Positions 1 to 7,856 are shown, numbered from the stretch's first letter. The stretch is DNA of 64,000 nucleotides from Streptomyces sp. NBC_01306 (GCF_026340465.1 NZ_JAPEPC010000001.1:2855501-2919500); one strand, 5' to 3'. Translations and numbers: made by a program. Notes: a model not told the origin generated them from the letters alone.

Positions 1-174
1 CCAGCCGAGCAGGACACCCAGGACCAGACCGGCGATGATCTGGGCCCAGAACGGGAACTTGTCGGATATTCGGGACTTCGCCGGACCGGCGCTGGGACTG
101 CCGGTCGAGTCGGCGGTGGAAGGCGCCGTGGGATTCGCGGCGGAATCCTCGGAACTCGCGGGACCTGCGGACAT
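1..174 (-). CDS. N-terminus of a probable secondary transporter (partial)
   Basis: Only the first 58 codons lie in the window; the gene runs off the left edge. It starts with ATG at 174. About 35 residues rich in Ser, Ala and Pro come first, followed by a short charged patch (SRISDKFPFW) and the beginning of a hydrophobic helix (AQIIAGLVLGVLLGW). That arrangement fits the first membrane helix of dicarboxylate/amino acid:cation symporters (DAACS family), whose N-termini in actinomycetes often look like this. The family call is an inference from one helix; other multi-helix transporters would also fit. A 17-bp palindrome lies about 225 bp upstream (399-415). Confidence 0.45.
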   Translation of the reverse strand, partial: MSAGPASSEDSAANPTAPSTADSTGSPSAGPAKSRISDKFPFWAQIIAGLVLGVLLGW

Positions 175-398
175 GGGGACACTCCGGTGAGGACGCAGCT
201 GTGTGCTCGGTACGGAGCACGGGGGGACGGGGGCGCGGCGCCTGTCAAGTGGGGGCGCCGCCGCATGAGGCCGATCAGAAGCGGCGACAGGCCGCGGACA
301 TGCAGCGGCAGAGATCGACATGCAGGCGCTCCACGAGCGCAGGGCTCCTGGGATGCGGGCGCACGGCTGTCTTCATGTCGAACACGTTAACACTTGAA

Positions 399-415
399 CT
401 TTGAGTGCCTCAAAG
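399..415. promoter_or_regulatory. 17-bp palindrome, candidate operator of the transporter gene
   Basis: CTTTGAG-TGC-CTCAAAG is a perfect inverted repeat of 7-bp arms. On the minus strand it is followed by an AT-richer stretch containing TTAACG that could act as a -10 element for the gene starting at 174. Operator function is inferred from symmetry and place only. Confidence 0.4.
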
Positions 416-452
416 CCGTTCTTTGGGGCAGGGGCGCGGCAGTACGCGAAAA

Positions 453-503
453 CGCCGGGACCCCGGCGCTGGAGCGACTCGCTCCGGCCCGGGGTTCCCG
501 GCG
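453..503. terminator. Hairpin terminator downstream of the DUF4229 gene
   Basis: CGCCGGGACCCCGG and CCCGGGGTTCCCGGCG pair across an inner GGAGCG/CGCTCC stem. There is no U-tract, as is usual for Streptomyces. It lies just past the stop of the minus-strand gene ending at 580. Confidence 0.6.
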
Positions 504-579
504 TGTGTGACGTAACTTACGGTGCTTGCCCGCGCCTTGGGACGGCTGCGGGGCCGCGGGTGGAACGGAAGCCGACGGC

Positions 580-876
580 TTACTGGGTGAGGCCGTCCTC
601 CTGCGTACGGTTGGCCTCCAGCTTGACCTTGGCCCGCTCGACCTTGTTGATCAACTGCTCGGACATCTTGTCGCGCTGCTTGCGCAGCAGGACGAAGCTG
701 AGCGGCGCGGAGATGACCAGCGCCAGCAGGATCGTCCAGATGAAGTTGGAGCCGCCGAGTCCCTTGGGGATGATGCCGAAGTGGACGAGGACCGCGCAGA
801 AGACCAGGGATCCCATGAAGATGACGATCCGCATCGCGGTGTAGCGGATCGTGGCGCCCGGGTTGGCTACAGACAC
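580..876 (-). CDS. DUF4229 small membrane protein
   Basis: About 98 residues from a GTG at 876 (VSVANPGATIRY...). An upstream ATG at 960 would add a Cys/Gly-rich leader that does not look native. Two hydrophobic segments follow (MRIVIFMGSLVFCAVLVHFG and an Ile/Leu-rich helix near residues 45-62), then a charged amphipathic C-terminal tail rich in Lys, Arg, Glu and Gln. The architecture and the FxW-x-I-LLALVISAPLSF motif match the actinobacterial DUF4229 family, which has no known function. It sits just downstream of the GNAT gene on the same strand. A role near the quinone or transport genes cannot be read from sequence. Confidence 0.65.
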   Translation of the reverse strand: MSVANPGATIRYTAMRIVIFMGSLVFCAVLVHFGIIPKGLGGSNFIWTILLALVISAPLSFVLLRKQRDKMSEQLINKVERAKVKLEANRTQEDGLTQ

Positions 877-992
877 GGGTGGGGCCTCTCTCTTCGTACC
901 GATGATCGCTGGTGCTTCAGGACCTGCCCGACAAGTGAAGCACGCCCCACTTGCGATCACCCCGGCCGGGGTAGGGGTGCGGCGCGCCGGGG

Positions 993-1517
993 TCAGAGCA
1001 GCGGCAGGTACATGATGATGTCGTCGCGGTCGTCGCCGGGGGCGACCCGGATCGCGTCCGGCACCCGGCCCACTTCCTTGTAGCCGCAGGACTCGTAGAA
1101 CCGGTCCACCCCGGTGCCGCCCCGGCAGGTGAGGCGGATCGCCTCGATGCCGTCGAGGGTGCGGGCGGCGTCCGCCGCCGCTGTCATCAGGTGGCGGCCG
1201 TACCCCTTGCCCTGGTGGGAGGGGTGGACCATCACGGTGTACAGCCAGATCCAGTGGCGCATCAGGCGGTGCGTGTTGAGCGTGAGGAAAGCGGTGGCGG
1301 CGACCGTGCCGCTCTCGTCGCGGCCGACCAGCAGCCGGACGCGGCCCTCGGTCATCGCGGTCAGATGCTTGATCAGTTCCGGGCGGACGTCGTCGGACGT
1401 GACCGGGGGGACGAAGCCGACGGCGCCGCCGGCGTTCGACACATCCGCCCAGAGCGCGGCCACTTCGTCCCGCAGCCTGGCGTCCATCCGCGGGTCCAGT
1501 TCAAACGTGAGGCTCAT
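993..1517 (-). CDS. GNAT-family N-acetyltransferase
   Basis: 174 residues. The GNAT core is visible: a beta-4 strand (WLYTVMVHPSHQGKGYGRHL), where the Q-x-K-G-Y-G run is the acetyl-CoA pyrophosphate loop (R/Q-x-x-G-x-G/A), then the alpha-3 helix, and a late FYESCGYKEVGR motif near the C-terminus that is typical of motif B. The substrate cannot be inferred. It lies between mqnE and the DUF4229 gene on the same strand but is separated from mqnE by a perfect hairpin, so it is probably transcribed separately from the menaquinone genes. Confidence 0.85.
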   Translation of the reverse strand: MSLTFELDPRMDARLRDEVAALWADVSNAGGAVGFVPPVTSDDVRPELIKHLTAMTEGRVRLLVGRDESGTVAATAFLTLNTHRLMRHWIWLYTVMVHPSHQGKGYGRHLMTAAADAARTLDGIEAIRLTCRGGTGVDRFYESCGYKEVGRVPDAIRVAPGDDRDDIIMYLPLL

Positions 1518-1537
1518 ACAACCAGCGTAGGAAAGCG

Positions 1538-1565
1538 CGGAACCCCGGCCGTGGCCGGGGTTCCG
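1538..1565. terminator. Perfect 13-bp hairpin after mqnE
   Basis: CGGAACCCCGGCC-gt-GGCCGGGGTTCCG. It lies between the mqnE stop (1593) and the GNAT start (1517) and probably ends the menaquinone transcript. Confidence 0.75.
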
Positions 1566-1592
1566 TCGTCGAGGCGGGGAGAGCGCGACCGT

Positions 1593-2771
1593 TCAGAAGC
1601 GCATCGGCTGCGGGGCGTCGCGGCGGGCCGGGTCCGGTCCGTCGAACTCGCGGACGATCTCGTACTGCGTGTTGCGCTCGACCGGGCGGAAGCCCGCATC
1701 ACGGATGAGTTCGAGCAGGTCCTCGCGGCCGAGCTTGTTCGGCGTGCCGTAGTTGTCGGCGTCGTGGGTGATCTTGTACTCGACCACCGAGCCGTCCATG
1801 TCGTCGGCGCCGTGCTGCAGCGCGAGCTGCGAGGTCTGGACGCCGTGCATGGGCCAGAAGACCTTCACGTGCGGGACGTTGTCGAAGAGCAGCCGGGACA
1901 CCGCGAAGGTCTTCAGCGCCTCGGCGCCGGTGGCCATCGTGGTCCGCACCTGGAGCTTGTTGCGGACCTTGCCGTCCTTCATGTCCACGAAGTCGTGCTG
2001 GTAGCGCAGCGGGATGAAGACCTGGAAGCCGCCGGTCTCGTCCTGGAGTTCACGCAGTCGCAGGACGTGGTCCACGCGGTGGCGCGGCTCCTCGATGTGG
2101 CCGTAGAGCATCGTCGCCGGGGTCTTGAGACCCTTCTCGTGGGCGAGGCGGTGGATGCGGGACCAGTCCTCCCAGTGGGTGGCGTGGTCGACGATGTGCT
2201 GCCGGACCTCCCAGTCGAAGATCTCGGCGCCGCCACCGGTCAGCGATTCGAGGCCGGCCTCGATCAGCTCGTCCAGGATCTCCGAAGCGGAGAGCCCGGA
2301 AATCGTCTCGAAGTGGTGGATCTCCGTCGCGGTGAACGCCTTGAGGGCGACCTGCGGGAGGGCTTCCTTCAGCGCGCTGAGCGAGCGCGGGTAGTACCGC
2401 CACGGCAGCGTCGGGTGGAGGCCGTTGACGATGTGCAGCTCGGTGAGGTTGTCGCCCTCCATCGCCTTCGCGAGGCGGACGGCCTCCTCGATACGCATCG
2501 TGTACGCGTCCTTCTCGCCCGGCTTGCGCTGGAACGAGCAGTAGGCGCACGAGGCGGTGCACACATTGGTCATGTTGAGGTGCCGGTTGACGTTGAAGTG
2601 GACAACGTCGCCGTTCTTGCGCGTACGCACCTCGTGGGCGAGGCCGCCGAGCCAGGCCAGGTCGTCCGTCTCGTAGAGCGCGACGCCGTCCTCACGGGTC
2701 AGCCGCTCACCGGCCCGGACCTTTGCCTCGATCTCGCGCTTGAGGCCTACATCGTTGATCGACGCAGTCAT
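1593..2771 (-). CDS. mqnE: Aminofutalosine synthase MqnE (radical SAM)
   Basis: 392 residues from ATG 2771. MqnE joins the enolpyruvyl group of 3-[(1-carboxyvinyl)oxy]benzoate to SAM-derived adenosine, giving aminodeoxyfutalosine, the first committed adduct of the futalosine route to menaquinone. The radical-SAM CxxxCxxC cluster motif is plain (C71, C75, C78 in NVCTASCAYCSF) within the HFNVNRHLNMTN context shared by MqnE/MqnC. The C-terminal half carries the YNDNYGTP-like 'DADNYGTPNKLGREDLLEL' block common to this pair of enzymes. MqnC lacks the N-terminal TREDGVALYETDDL spacing seen here, so MqnE is favoured. Neighbouring mqnM, mqnP and mqnL support the call strongly. Confidence 0.93.
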   Translation of the reverse strand: MTASINDVGLKREIEAKVRAGERLTREDGVALYETDDLAWLGGLAHEVRTRKNGDVVHFNVNRHLNMTNVCTASCAYCSFQRKPGEKDAYTMRIEEAVRLAKAMEGDNLTELHIVNGLHPTLPWRYYPRSLSALKEALPQVALKAFTATEIHHFETISGLSASEILDELIEAGLESLTGGGAEIFDWEVRQHIVDHATHWEDWSRIHRLAHEKGLKTPATMLYGHIEEPRHRVDHVLRLRELQDETGGFQVFIPLRYQHDFVDMKDGKVRNKLQVRTTMATGAEALKTFAVSRLLFDNVPHVKVFWPMHGVQTSQLALQHGADDMDGSVVEYKITHDADNYGTPNKLGREDLLELIRDAGFRPVERNTQYEIVREFDGPDPARRDAPQPMRF

Positions 2772-2894
2772 GTGCGGCCGCCTCCCATATGCGTACGTAA
2801 ACAACCAGCCAACCGTACTCCCCCGCCCGCGCGGCTCCGGGACCCGGCTGGCACCCGGCCGGCAACCGCCTCGCTCCCGGTGCCGGGGGGCGGG

Positions 2895-3368
2895 TCAGCT
2901 CGGCTCGGGCAGCTCTCCGACCCGGTTCTCCCACTTGGTGGAGAGGACGATCGTGGTGCGGGTGCGGGAGACGCCCCGGGTGCCGCTGAGCCGGCGGATC
3001 GTGCGCTCCAGACCGTCCACGTCGTCCACCCTGACCTTGAGCATGTACGAGTCGTCGCCCGCGATGAACCAGGCGTCCTCGATCTCGGCCAGGTCCTTGA
3101 GCCGGTGGGCCACGTCCTCGTGGTCGGCGGCGTCCGAGAGCGAGATACCGATGAGCGCGGTCACCCCGAGGCCGAGGGACTTGGCGTCGACGGTGGCGCG
3201 GTAACCGGTGATCACTCCGGCCGCCTCAAGGCGGTTGATGCGGTCGGTGACGCTGGGCCCGGAGAGCCCGACCAGCCGGCCGAGCTCGGCGTAGGAGGCC
3301 CTGCCGTTCTCCCGCAGCGCCTGGATGAGCTGCCTGTCCACCGCGTCCATACTGTTGAAGCCTTCCAT
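2895..3368 (-). CDS. Lrp/AsnC-family transcriptional regulator
   Basis: 157 residues; ATG 3368 is used, though an ATG at residue 7 (MDAVDRQL, 3350) is equally likely. The N-terminal AsnC winged-helix domain (MDAVDRQLIQALRENGRASY... GLSGPSVTDRINRLEAAGVI) binds DNA. The C-terminal RAM domain (GVTALIGISLS... VRVDDVDGLERTIRRL) is the effector and oligomerisation domain. The effector is unknown but is usually an amino acid in this family. It is embedded between mqnM and mqnE on the same strand, so control of the mqn genes is possible but unproven. The region upstream of its start (3369-3410) is AT-rich and could hold its own promoter. Confidence 0.92.
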   Translation of the reverse strand: MEGFNSMDAVDRQLIQALRENGRASYAELGRLVGLSGPSVTDRINRLEAAGVITGYRATVDAKSLGLGVTALIGISLSDAADHEDVAHRLKDLAEIEDAWFIAGDDSYMLKVRVDDVDGLERTIRRLSGTRGVSRTRTTIVLSTKWENRVGELPEPS

Positions 3369-3447
3369 TGTTCAGCAATATCGCGAGTTTACGTATAGAA
3401 TCTAAGGCATGCAGGGAAAACGCCCTGCGAATCTTCCATCAGGAGTG

Positions 3448-3585
3448 ATGTTCACCGTGTACACGATCGAGATGGCCTATGCCCGGATGCGCGAGCTTCA
3501 GGACCAGGCCAACCGTTCGCGTGACCAGCGGCTCGCCACCGCCGCCCCGGCCCGCCGTACGAAGCGGCACGCCAAGAAGCGCTGA
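3448..3585 (+). CDS. Small basic hypothetical protein (45 aa)
   Basis: ATG 3448 is preceded by AGGAG at 3441-3445, a good ribosome site. The product is MFTVYTIEMAYARMRELQDQ followed by a short, very basic tail ending in TKRHAKKR. It predicts a single amphipathic helix and no membrane segment. It is transcribed opposite to all its neighbours and divergently from the AsnC-family gene. I know of no function. The strong ribosome site, full codon bias and a terminator just after the stop support a real gene; RNA or DNA binding is possible from the charge only. Confidence 0.65.
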   Translation: MFTVYTIEMAYARMRELQDQANRSRDQRLATAAPARRTKRHAKKR

Positions 3586-3590
3586 CCGCC

Positions 3591-3610
3591 GGGCGGTTCC
3601 ATGACCGCCC
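3591..3610. terminator. Hairpin between the small ORF and mqnM
   Basis: GGGCGGT-tccatg-ACCGCCC lies between two convergent stops (3585 plus, 3618 minus) and can serve both genes. Confidence 0.55.
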
Positions 3611-3617
3611 GAGTACG

Positions 3618-4322
3618 TCAGTCCTTGCGGGAGCCACCGAGCTCTCCCTCCCAGCGGCGGTACAGCCGGTGCGGCACCCCTGCCGCATCGAGGACCCGCC
3701 CCGCGACGAAGTCCACCAGATCCTGGATGTGCGTCGCTCCCGCGTAGAACGCCGGAGAGGCGGGCAGCACCACGGCGCCCGCCTCGTCCAGGGACACCAG
3801 GTGGCGCAGGGTCTGACCGCTGAGCGGGGTCTCCCGCACCGCGACCACCAGCGGGCGCCGCTCCTTGAGCGTCACGCTCGCCACCCGCTGGAGCAGGTCC
3901 TTCGAGAGCCCGAGCGCGACCCCCGCCACGCAGGCGGTGGAAGCCGGGACGATGATCATGCCCTTGACCGGGTACGAACCGGAGGACGGCCCGGCGGCCA
4001 GATCCCCGGCTGCCCAGTGCCGTACCGCTTCGGTCCCCTCCGCGAAGAGGCCCGGGTCCACCGCGAAGGTGTCCGGCTTCCCGTCCGCGCCCCTGGCCAG
4101 CCAGGTCCGCAGATCCTCCGGCCAGTGCGCGTCGCGGAAGGCGATCCCGGTCTCGTCCAGCAGCGTCAGCCGCGACGAGCGGCTGACCACCAGGTCCACG
4201 GCCTCGCCCGCGTCGAGCAGCCCGCGGAGCACTGCCGCCGCGTAGGGCGTACCGGACGCCCCGGAGACCCCGACGATCCACGGCCGCCGCGGCTGCTGAC
4301 TGTGTACATTCACGCGCTCCAC
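3618..4322 (-). CDS. mqnM: UbiX-type flavin prenyltransferase MqnM
   Basis: 234 residues from a GTG at 4322 (a second in-frame GTG lies a few codons later). UbiX enzymes attach a dimethylallyl group to FMN to make prenyl-FMN, the cofactor required by UbiD-type decarboxylases. Family signatures visible: WIVGVSGASGTPYA near the N-terminus (phosphate-binding loop), IIVPASTACVAGVALGLSKDLLQRV in the middle, and LKERRPLVVAVRETPLS. Next door are mqnP and mqnL, and the UbiD-like MqnL needs this cofactor, so the trio acts at the decarboxylation and prenylation end of the futalosine pathway. In Streptomyces this gene set is known as mqnM/mqnP/mqnL. Confidence 0.92.
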   Translation of the reverse strand: MERVNVHSQQPRRPWIVGVSGASGTPYAAAVLRGLLDAGEAVDLVVSRSSRLTLLDETGIAFRDAHWPEDLRTWLARGADGKPDTFAVDPGLFAEGTEAVRHWAAGDLAAGPSSGSYPVKGMIIVPASTACVAGVALGLSKDLLQRVASVTLKERRPLVVAVRETPLSGQTLRHLVSLDEAGAVVLPASPAFYAGATHIQDLVDFVAGRVLDAAGVPHRLYRRWEGELGGSRKD

Positions 4323-4401
4323 GTGTCCGAGCCTATCCGGGCCCGTCCGGCCGGCCGGAGACGGGAGGCGGGTCGCCGACGAGGGGCGGCCCGGACGGGT
4401 G

Positions 4402-5304
4402 TCACACCGTCAGGCCCCGCACCAGCAGATCGAGCAGGGCGCACACGAACAGGGCGATCCCGATGAAGCCGTTGACCGAGAAGAAGGCCCGGTTCAGCCG
4501 GGACAGGTCGTGCGGCTTCACGACGTTGTGCTCGTAGACGAAGGCCACCGCGACGATCACCAGGCCGGCCCAGAAGAACGCTCCGGCGTCCGTCGCCACC
4601 CCGTACCAGACCAGCAGGGCCGTGGTCACCACGTGACAGGCGCGGGCGCCGTACAGCGCGGCCGGGATGCCGAAGCGGGCCGGCACCGACTTCACTCCGT
4701 CCGCGCGGTCCGCCTGGACGTCCTGGCAGCCGAAGATCAGGTCGAAGCCGCCGATCCAGATACCGACCGCGAGGCCGAGGATGACCGCGTCCCAGGACCA
4801 CTGACCGGTGATCGCCAGCCAGGCGCCGACCGGGCCGATGGCCTGCGCGAGGCCGAGGATCGCGTGCGGGAAGTTGGTGAAGCGCTTCCCGTACGGATAG
4901 ACCACCATCGGGATGACCGCGATGGGCGCGAGCGCCAGGCACAGCGGGTTCAGCGCGGCCGCCGCGACGAGGAAGACGACGACCGCGACCCCCGCCCCCG
5001 TCCAGGCCGACTTCACCGAGACCGCGCCGGTGACCAGTTCGCGGGAGGCGGTGCGCGGGTTCCGGGCGTCGATCTCCCGGTCGATGATGCGGTTGCAGGC
5101 CATCGCGAAGGTACGCATGCCGACCATCGCGACGGTCACCAGGAGCAGCCGCCCCCAGTGGATGTTGCCGTCCAGCCGGTACATCGCGGTCAGTGCGGCG
5201 ATGTACGCGAAGGGCAGCGCGAAGACCGAGTGCTCGATCATCACCAGGCGGAGGAACGCCTTGGTCCTGCCGGGTTGCGGCAGCGCGGCGGCGGATGCGC
5301 TCAC
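4402..5304 (-). CDS. mqnP: UbiA-type prenyltransferase MqnP
   Basis: 300 residues, about eight or nine hydrophobic helices. It adds the polyprenyl chain to the naphthoate ring at the membrane. Both Asp-rich motifs of the UbiA superfamily can be seen: N-R-x-x-D-R-x-x-D near residue 71 (ACNRIIDREIDARNPRT) and D-x-x-D in the second loop (GCQDVQADRADGVKSVP). They coordinate Mg-diphosphate. The start ATG overlaps the stop of mqnL by 4 bp, which indicates translational coupling. The 1,4-naphthoate specificity is inferred from the neighbours; the fold alone would also fit MenA or UbiA. Confidence 0.93.
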   Translation of the reverse strand: MSASAAALPQPGRTKAFLRLVMIEHSVFALPFAYIAALTAMYRLDGNIHWGRLLLVTVAMVGMRTFAMACNRIIDREIDARNPRTASRELVTGAVSVKSAWTGAGVAVVVFLVAAAALNPLCLALAPIAVIPMVVYPYGKRFTNFPHAILGLAQAIGPVGAWLAITGQWSWDAVILGLAVGIWIGGFDLIFGCQDVQADRADGVKSVPARFGIPAALYGARACHVVTTALLVWYGVATDAGAFFWAGLVIVAVAFVYEHNVVKPHDLSRLNRAFFSVNGFIGIALFVCALLDLLVRGLTV

Positions 5305-6758
5305 AGGCCGTACTCCTTCCAGCGCTTCGTCACCCGGTCGGCGACAGCAGGGTCGGACCGCACCATCTCAGGCCAGCCGCCGTCCCGGGTGTAGCCCTCC
5401 TCGGGCCACTTCCTGGTCGCGTCGATACCGGCCTTGCCACCCCAGAACTGCTGGTAGGAGGCGTGGTCGAGGTGGTCGACCGGGCCTTCGGCGACGGTCA
5501 GGTCACGTGCGTAGTCCGTGTTGCCGAGGGCCCGCCAGGACACCTCGTGCAGATCGTGCACATCGCAGTCCGCGTCCACCACGACGATCAGTTTGGTGAG
5601 CGACATCATGTGCGCGCCCCAGACGGCGTGCATCACCTTCTGGGCGTGCTTCGGGTACTTCTTGTCGATCGAGACGATCGCGCAGTTGTGGAAGCCGCCC
5701 GACTCGGGCAGGTGGTAGTCCACGATGTCCGGAATGATGATCTTGAGCAGCGGCAGGAAGAAGCGTTCCGTCGCCCTCCCCAGCGGGCCGTCCTCGGTCG
5801 GCGGGCGGCCGACGACGATCGACTGGAGCAGCGGACGCCGGCGCATCGTGACGCAGTCGATCGTCAGTGCGGGGAACGGTTCCTGCGGGGTGTAGAAGCC
5901 GGTGTGGTCGCCGAAGGGGCCCTCGGGCAGCATCTCGCCGGGCTCCAGCCAGCCCTCCAGGACGACTTCGGCCTGGGCGGGGACCTGGAGCGGGACCGTC
6001 CTGCAGTCGACCATCTCGATCCGCTTGCCCTGTACGAAGCCGGCGAAGAGGTACTCGTCGATGTCCTCGGGGAGCGGGGCCGTCGAGGCGTACGTCACGG
6101 CGGGCGGCGCGCCGAAGGCGATGGCGACGGGCAGCCGCTCGCCCTTCCTGGCGGCGACCGCGTAGTGGTTGCGGCTGTCCTTGTGGATCTGCCAGTGCAT
6201 CCCGATGGTGCGCTTGTCGTGACGCTGGAGCCGGTAGAGCCCGAGGTTGCGGATGCCGGTCTCGGGGTGCTTGGTGTGCGTGAGCCCGAGGTTGAAGAAG
6301 GAGCCGCCGTCCTCGGGCCAGGTGAAGAGCGCCGGGAGCCGGTCGAGGTCCACGTCGTCGCCGGTGAGGACCACTTCCTGGACGGGGGCTGCCTCCGGCT
6401 TCACCTTCTTCGGCGGTACGTGGACCATCGTGCCCAGCTTGCCGAAGGCTTCCCGTACGCCGACGAAGCCCTGCGGCAGCTCGGGCTTGAGCAGGCCGCC
6501 GATCCGGTCGCTGATCTCGTCGTACGAGCTGAGGCCGAGGGCCTTGAGCAGCCGCCGGTCGGTGCCGAAGACGTTCATCGCCAGGGGCATCGACGCGCCC
6601 TTGACGTTCTCGAAGAGCAGCGCCGGGCCGCCCGCCTTGTTGACGCGGTCGACGATCTCCCCGACCTCCAGATGGGGGTCGACCTCGACCTTGATGCGCT
6701 TGAGGTCGCCGTCGCGCTCCAGCGCCCTGAGCAGCGAGCGAAGATCGTCGTAAGCCAT
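5301..6758 (-). CDS. mqnL: UbiD-type decarboxylase MqnL
   Basis: 485 residues from ATG 6758 (MAYDDLRSLLRALERDGDLK); an earlier ATG at 6803 would add 15 atypical residues. UbiD enzymes use prenyl-FMN to decarboxylate aromatic acids; here the likely substrate is 1,4-dihydroxy-6-naphthoate or its prenylated form. Characteristic blocks are FFNLGLTHTKHPETGIRN, GMHWQIHKDSRNHY, PEGPFGDHTGFY (which contains the conserved acid region) and HNCAIVSIDKKYPKHAQKVM. It is the first gene of the minus-strand mqnL-mqnP-mqnM run. The 178 bp upstream are shared with a divergent PLDc_N gene and must hold the cluster promoter. Confidence 0.92.
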   Translation of the reverse strand: MAYDDLRSLLRALERDGDLKRIKVEVDPHLEVGEIVDRVNKAGGPALLFENVKGASMPLAMNVFGTDRRLLKALGLSSYDEISDRIGGLLKPELPQGFVGVREAFGKLGTMVHVPPKKVKPEAAPVQEVVLTGDDVDLDRLPALFTWPEDGGSFFNLGLTHTKHPETGIRNLGLYRLQRHDKRTIGMHWQIHKDSRNHYAVAARKGERLPVAIAFGAPPAVTYASTAPLPEDIDEYLFAGFVQGKRIEMVDCRTVPLQVPAQAEVVLEGWLEPGEMLPEGPFGDHTGFYTPQEPFPALTIDCVTMRRRPLLQSIVVGRPPTEDGPLGRATERFFLPLLKIIIPDIVDYHLPESGGFHNCAIVSIDKKYPKHAQKVMHAVWGAHMMSLTKLIVVVDADCDVHDLHEVSWRALGNTDYARDLTVAEGPVDHLDHASYQQFWGGKAGIDATRKWPEEGYTRDGGWPEMVRSDPAVADRVTKRWKEYGL

Positions 6759-6936
6759 GCGGTCCAGTCTGTCATCCCCAGCGGTGAAGCCGGAGCCCGC
6801 CATGTGCCGGGCGGGACGGGGGCCGGCCGGTGCGCGGCGGCGAGCCGCGCGGCGGCCGGTGTCCGACCGCTACCCTGTGGCCGTCATCGGGGCGTTGCGG
6901 ACGTCTCGCAGCAATTCCCGGGGGGAACGTTCGCCC

Positions 6937-7308
6937 ATGCTCAGGTATCTGCCCTTCCTGCTGGTCCTGGCGCTCTGGATCTACGCGTTCATCGACTGCC
7001 TGAACACGCCCGAGGAGGAGGTCCGCGGTCTGCCCAAGGTCGTGTGGGTCATCGTCATCCTGCTCTTCGGCGAGGTGCTCGTCGGGCCCGTCGCATGGAT
7101 CGCGGTGGGCCGGACACGGCGCGGGGCGGGCGGCGGGCGGGCCGTCTGGACGGCGCCGGACGACAATCCGGAGTTCCTCAACAGCCTGCGCGAGGGGAAC
7201 AAGAAGGACAGCGCGAAGGACGAATCGGTGCTCAAGGACTGGGAGGCGGACCTGCGCCGCCGCGAGAACGAGCTGCGCCGCCGCGAGAGCGGCGAGGACG
7301 CGACCTGA
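6937..7308 (+). CDS. PLDc_N (phospholipase D nuclease N-terminal) membrane protein
   Basis: 123 residues from ATG 6937, preceded by a GGGGGAA ribosome site. Two transmembrane helices (LRYLPFLLVLALWIYAFIDC and VVWVIVILLFGEVLVGPVAW) with the spacing and the 'IDC...LPKxxWVxxILLFP/G..GPxAW' pattern define the PLDc_N domain. No catalytic HKD motif follows. The C-terminus is a charged helix with repeated RRRE units (LRRRENELRRRESGED), so a coiled coil or acidic-lipid contact is likely. Such proteins are common in actinomycetes and have no known function. Confidence 0.8.
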   Translation: MLRYLPFLLVLALWIYAFIDCLNTPEEEVRGLPKVVWVIVILLFGEVLVGPVAWIAVGRTRRGAGGGRAVWTAPDDNPEFLNSLREGNKKDSAKDESVLKDWEADLRRRENELRRRESGEDAT

Positions 7309-7352
7309 CAGCAGGGCCGGACGGACGGGGCTGACGGACGGGGCTGACGGAG

Positions 7353-7856
7353 ATGGACAGGCGCATGGACATGGATATGGATACGGGCATCGGTCAGGCT
7401 GTTCCGGACCGCGCTCTGGCGCGGCGGTGGCTGGCCACGGCGGTCGCCGAGGCGCGGGCCGGGCTCGCGGAGGGCGGCATCCCGATCGGGGCCGCGCTGT
7501 ACGGGGCGGACGGCACGCTGCTGGGCCGCGGGCACAACCGGCGGGTCCAGGACGGCGATCCGTCGACGCACGCCGAGACGTCCGCCTTCCGCGCCGCGGG
7601 GCGGCAGCGGTCGTACCGGGGCACGACCATGGTCACCACGCTCTCGCCCTGCTGGTACTGCAGCGGCCTGGTCCGGCAGTTCGGGATCTCCCGGCTGGTG
7701 GTCGGCGAGGCCGCCACCTTCCACGGCGGCCACGACTGGCTGGCGGAGCACGGGGTACGCGTCGTCGTGCTCGACGACGCCGAATGCACCGCGCTGATGC
7801 GGGACTTCATCACACGCAGCCCGGAGCTGTGGAACGAGGACATCGGCGCGGAGTGA
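7353..7856 (+). CDS. Yeast-type cytosine deaminase / nucleoside deaminase
   Basis: 167 residues. Zn-dependent CDA-fold deaminase: H73-A-E75 supplies a zinc ligand and the proton-shuttle Glu, and P-C100-W-Y-C103 the other two zinc ligands. The C-terminal part (VVVLDD..C..LM..FI...PELWNEDIG) closely parallels fungal FCY1, whose C-terminus ends W-x-EDIGE, so cytosine to uracil deamination is the best prediction. The N-terminus has a run of Met-Asp codons (MDRRMDMDMD) offering several alternative ATG starts; the first is used here because of an upstream GACGGAG. It stands alone between a membrane protein and the NTPase unit and is not linked to other pyrimidine genes here. The amidohydrolase at 46139 is an unrelated fold for a similar chemistry. 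Confidence 0.82.
   Translation: MDRRMDMDMDTGIGQAVPDRALARRWLATAVAEARAGLAEGGIPIGAALYGADGTLLGRGHNRRVQDGDPSTHAETSAFRAAGRQRSYRGTTMVTTLSPCWYCSGLVRQFGISRLVVGEAATFHGGHDWLAEHGVRVVVLDDAECTALMRDFITRSPELWNEDIGAE

Larger units (their letters stand above)
175..579. other. Intergenic region between transporter and DUF4229 gene
   Basis: About 400 bp without a convincing gene. It holds a perfect palindrome (399-415) and a strong hairpin (453-503), described separately. Short open frames on the plus strand here lack ribosome sites and look like chance frames. Confidence 0.6.

Noticed and set aside
1191..3398. 735-codon open frame on the plus strand opposite mqnE and the AsnC gene
   Set aside because: Long frames antisense to genes are expected in very GC-rich DNA. 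The translation is Arg/Glu/Val-rich with no domain, and the opposite strand encodes clear MqnE and AsnC proteins.
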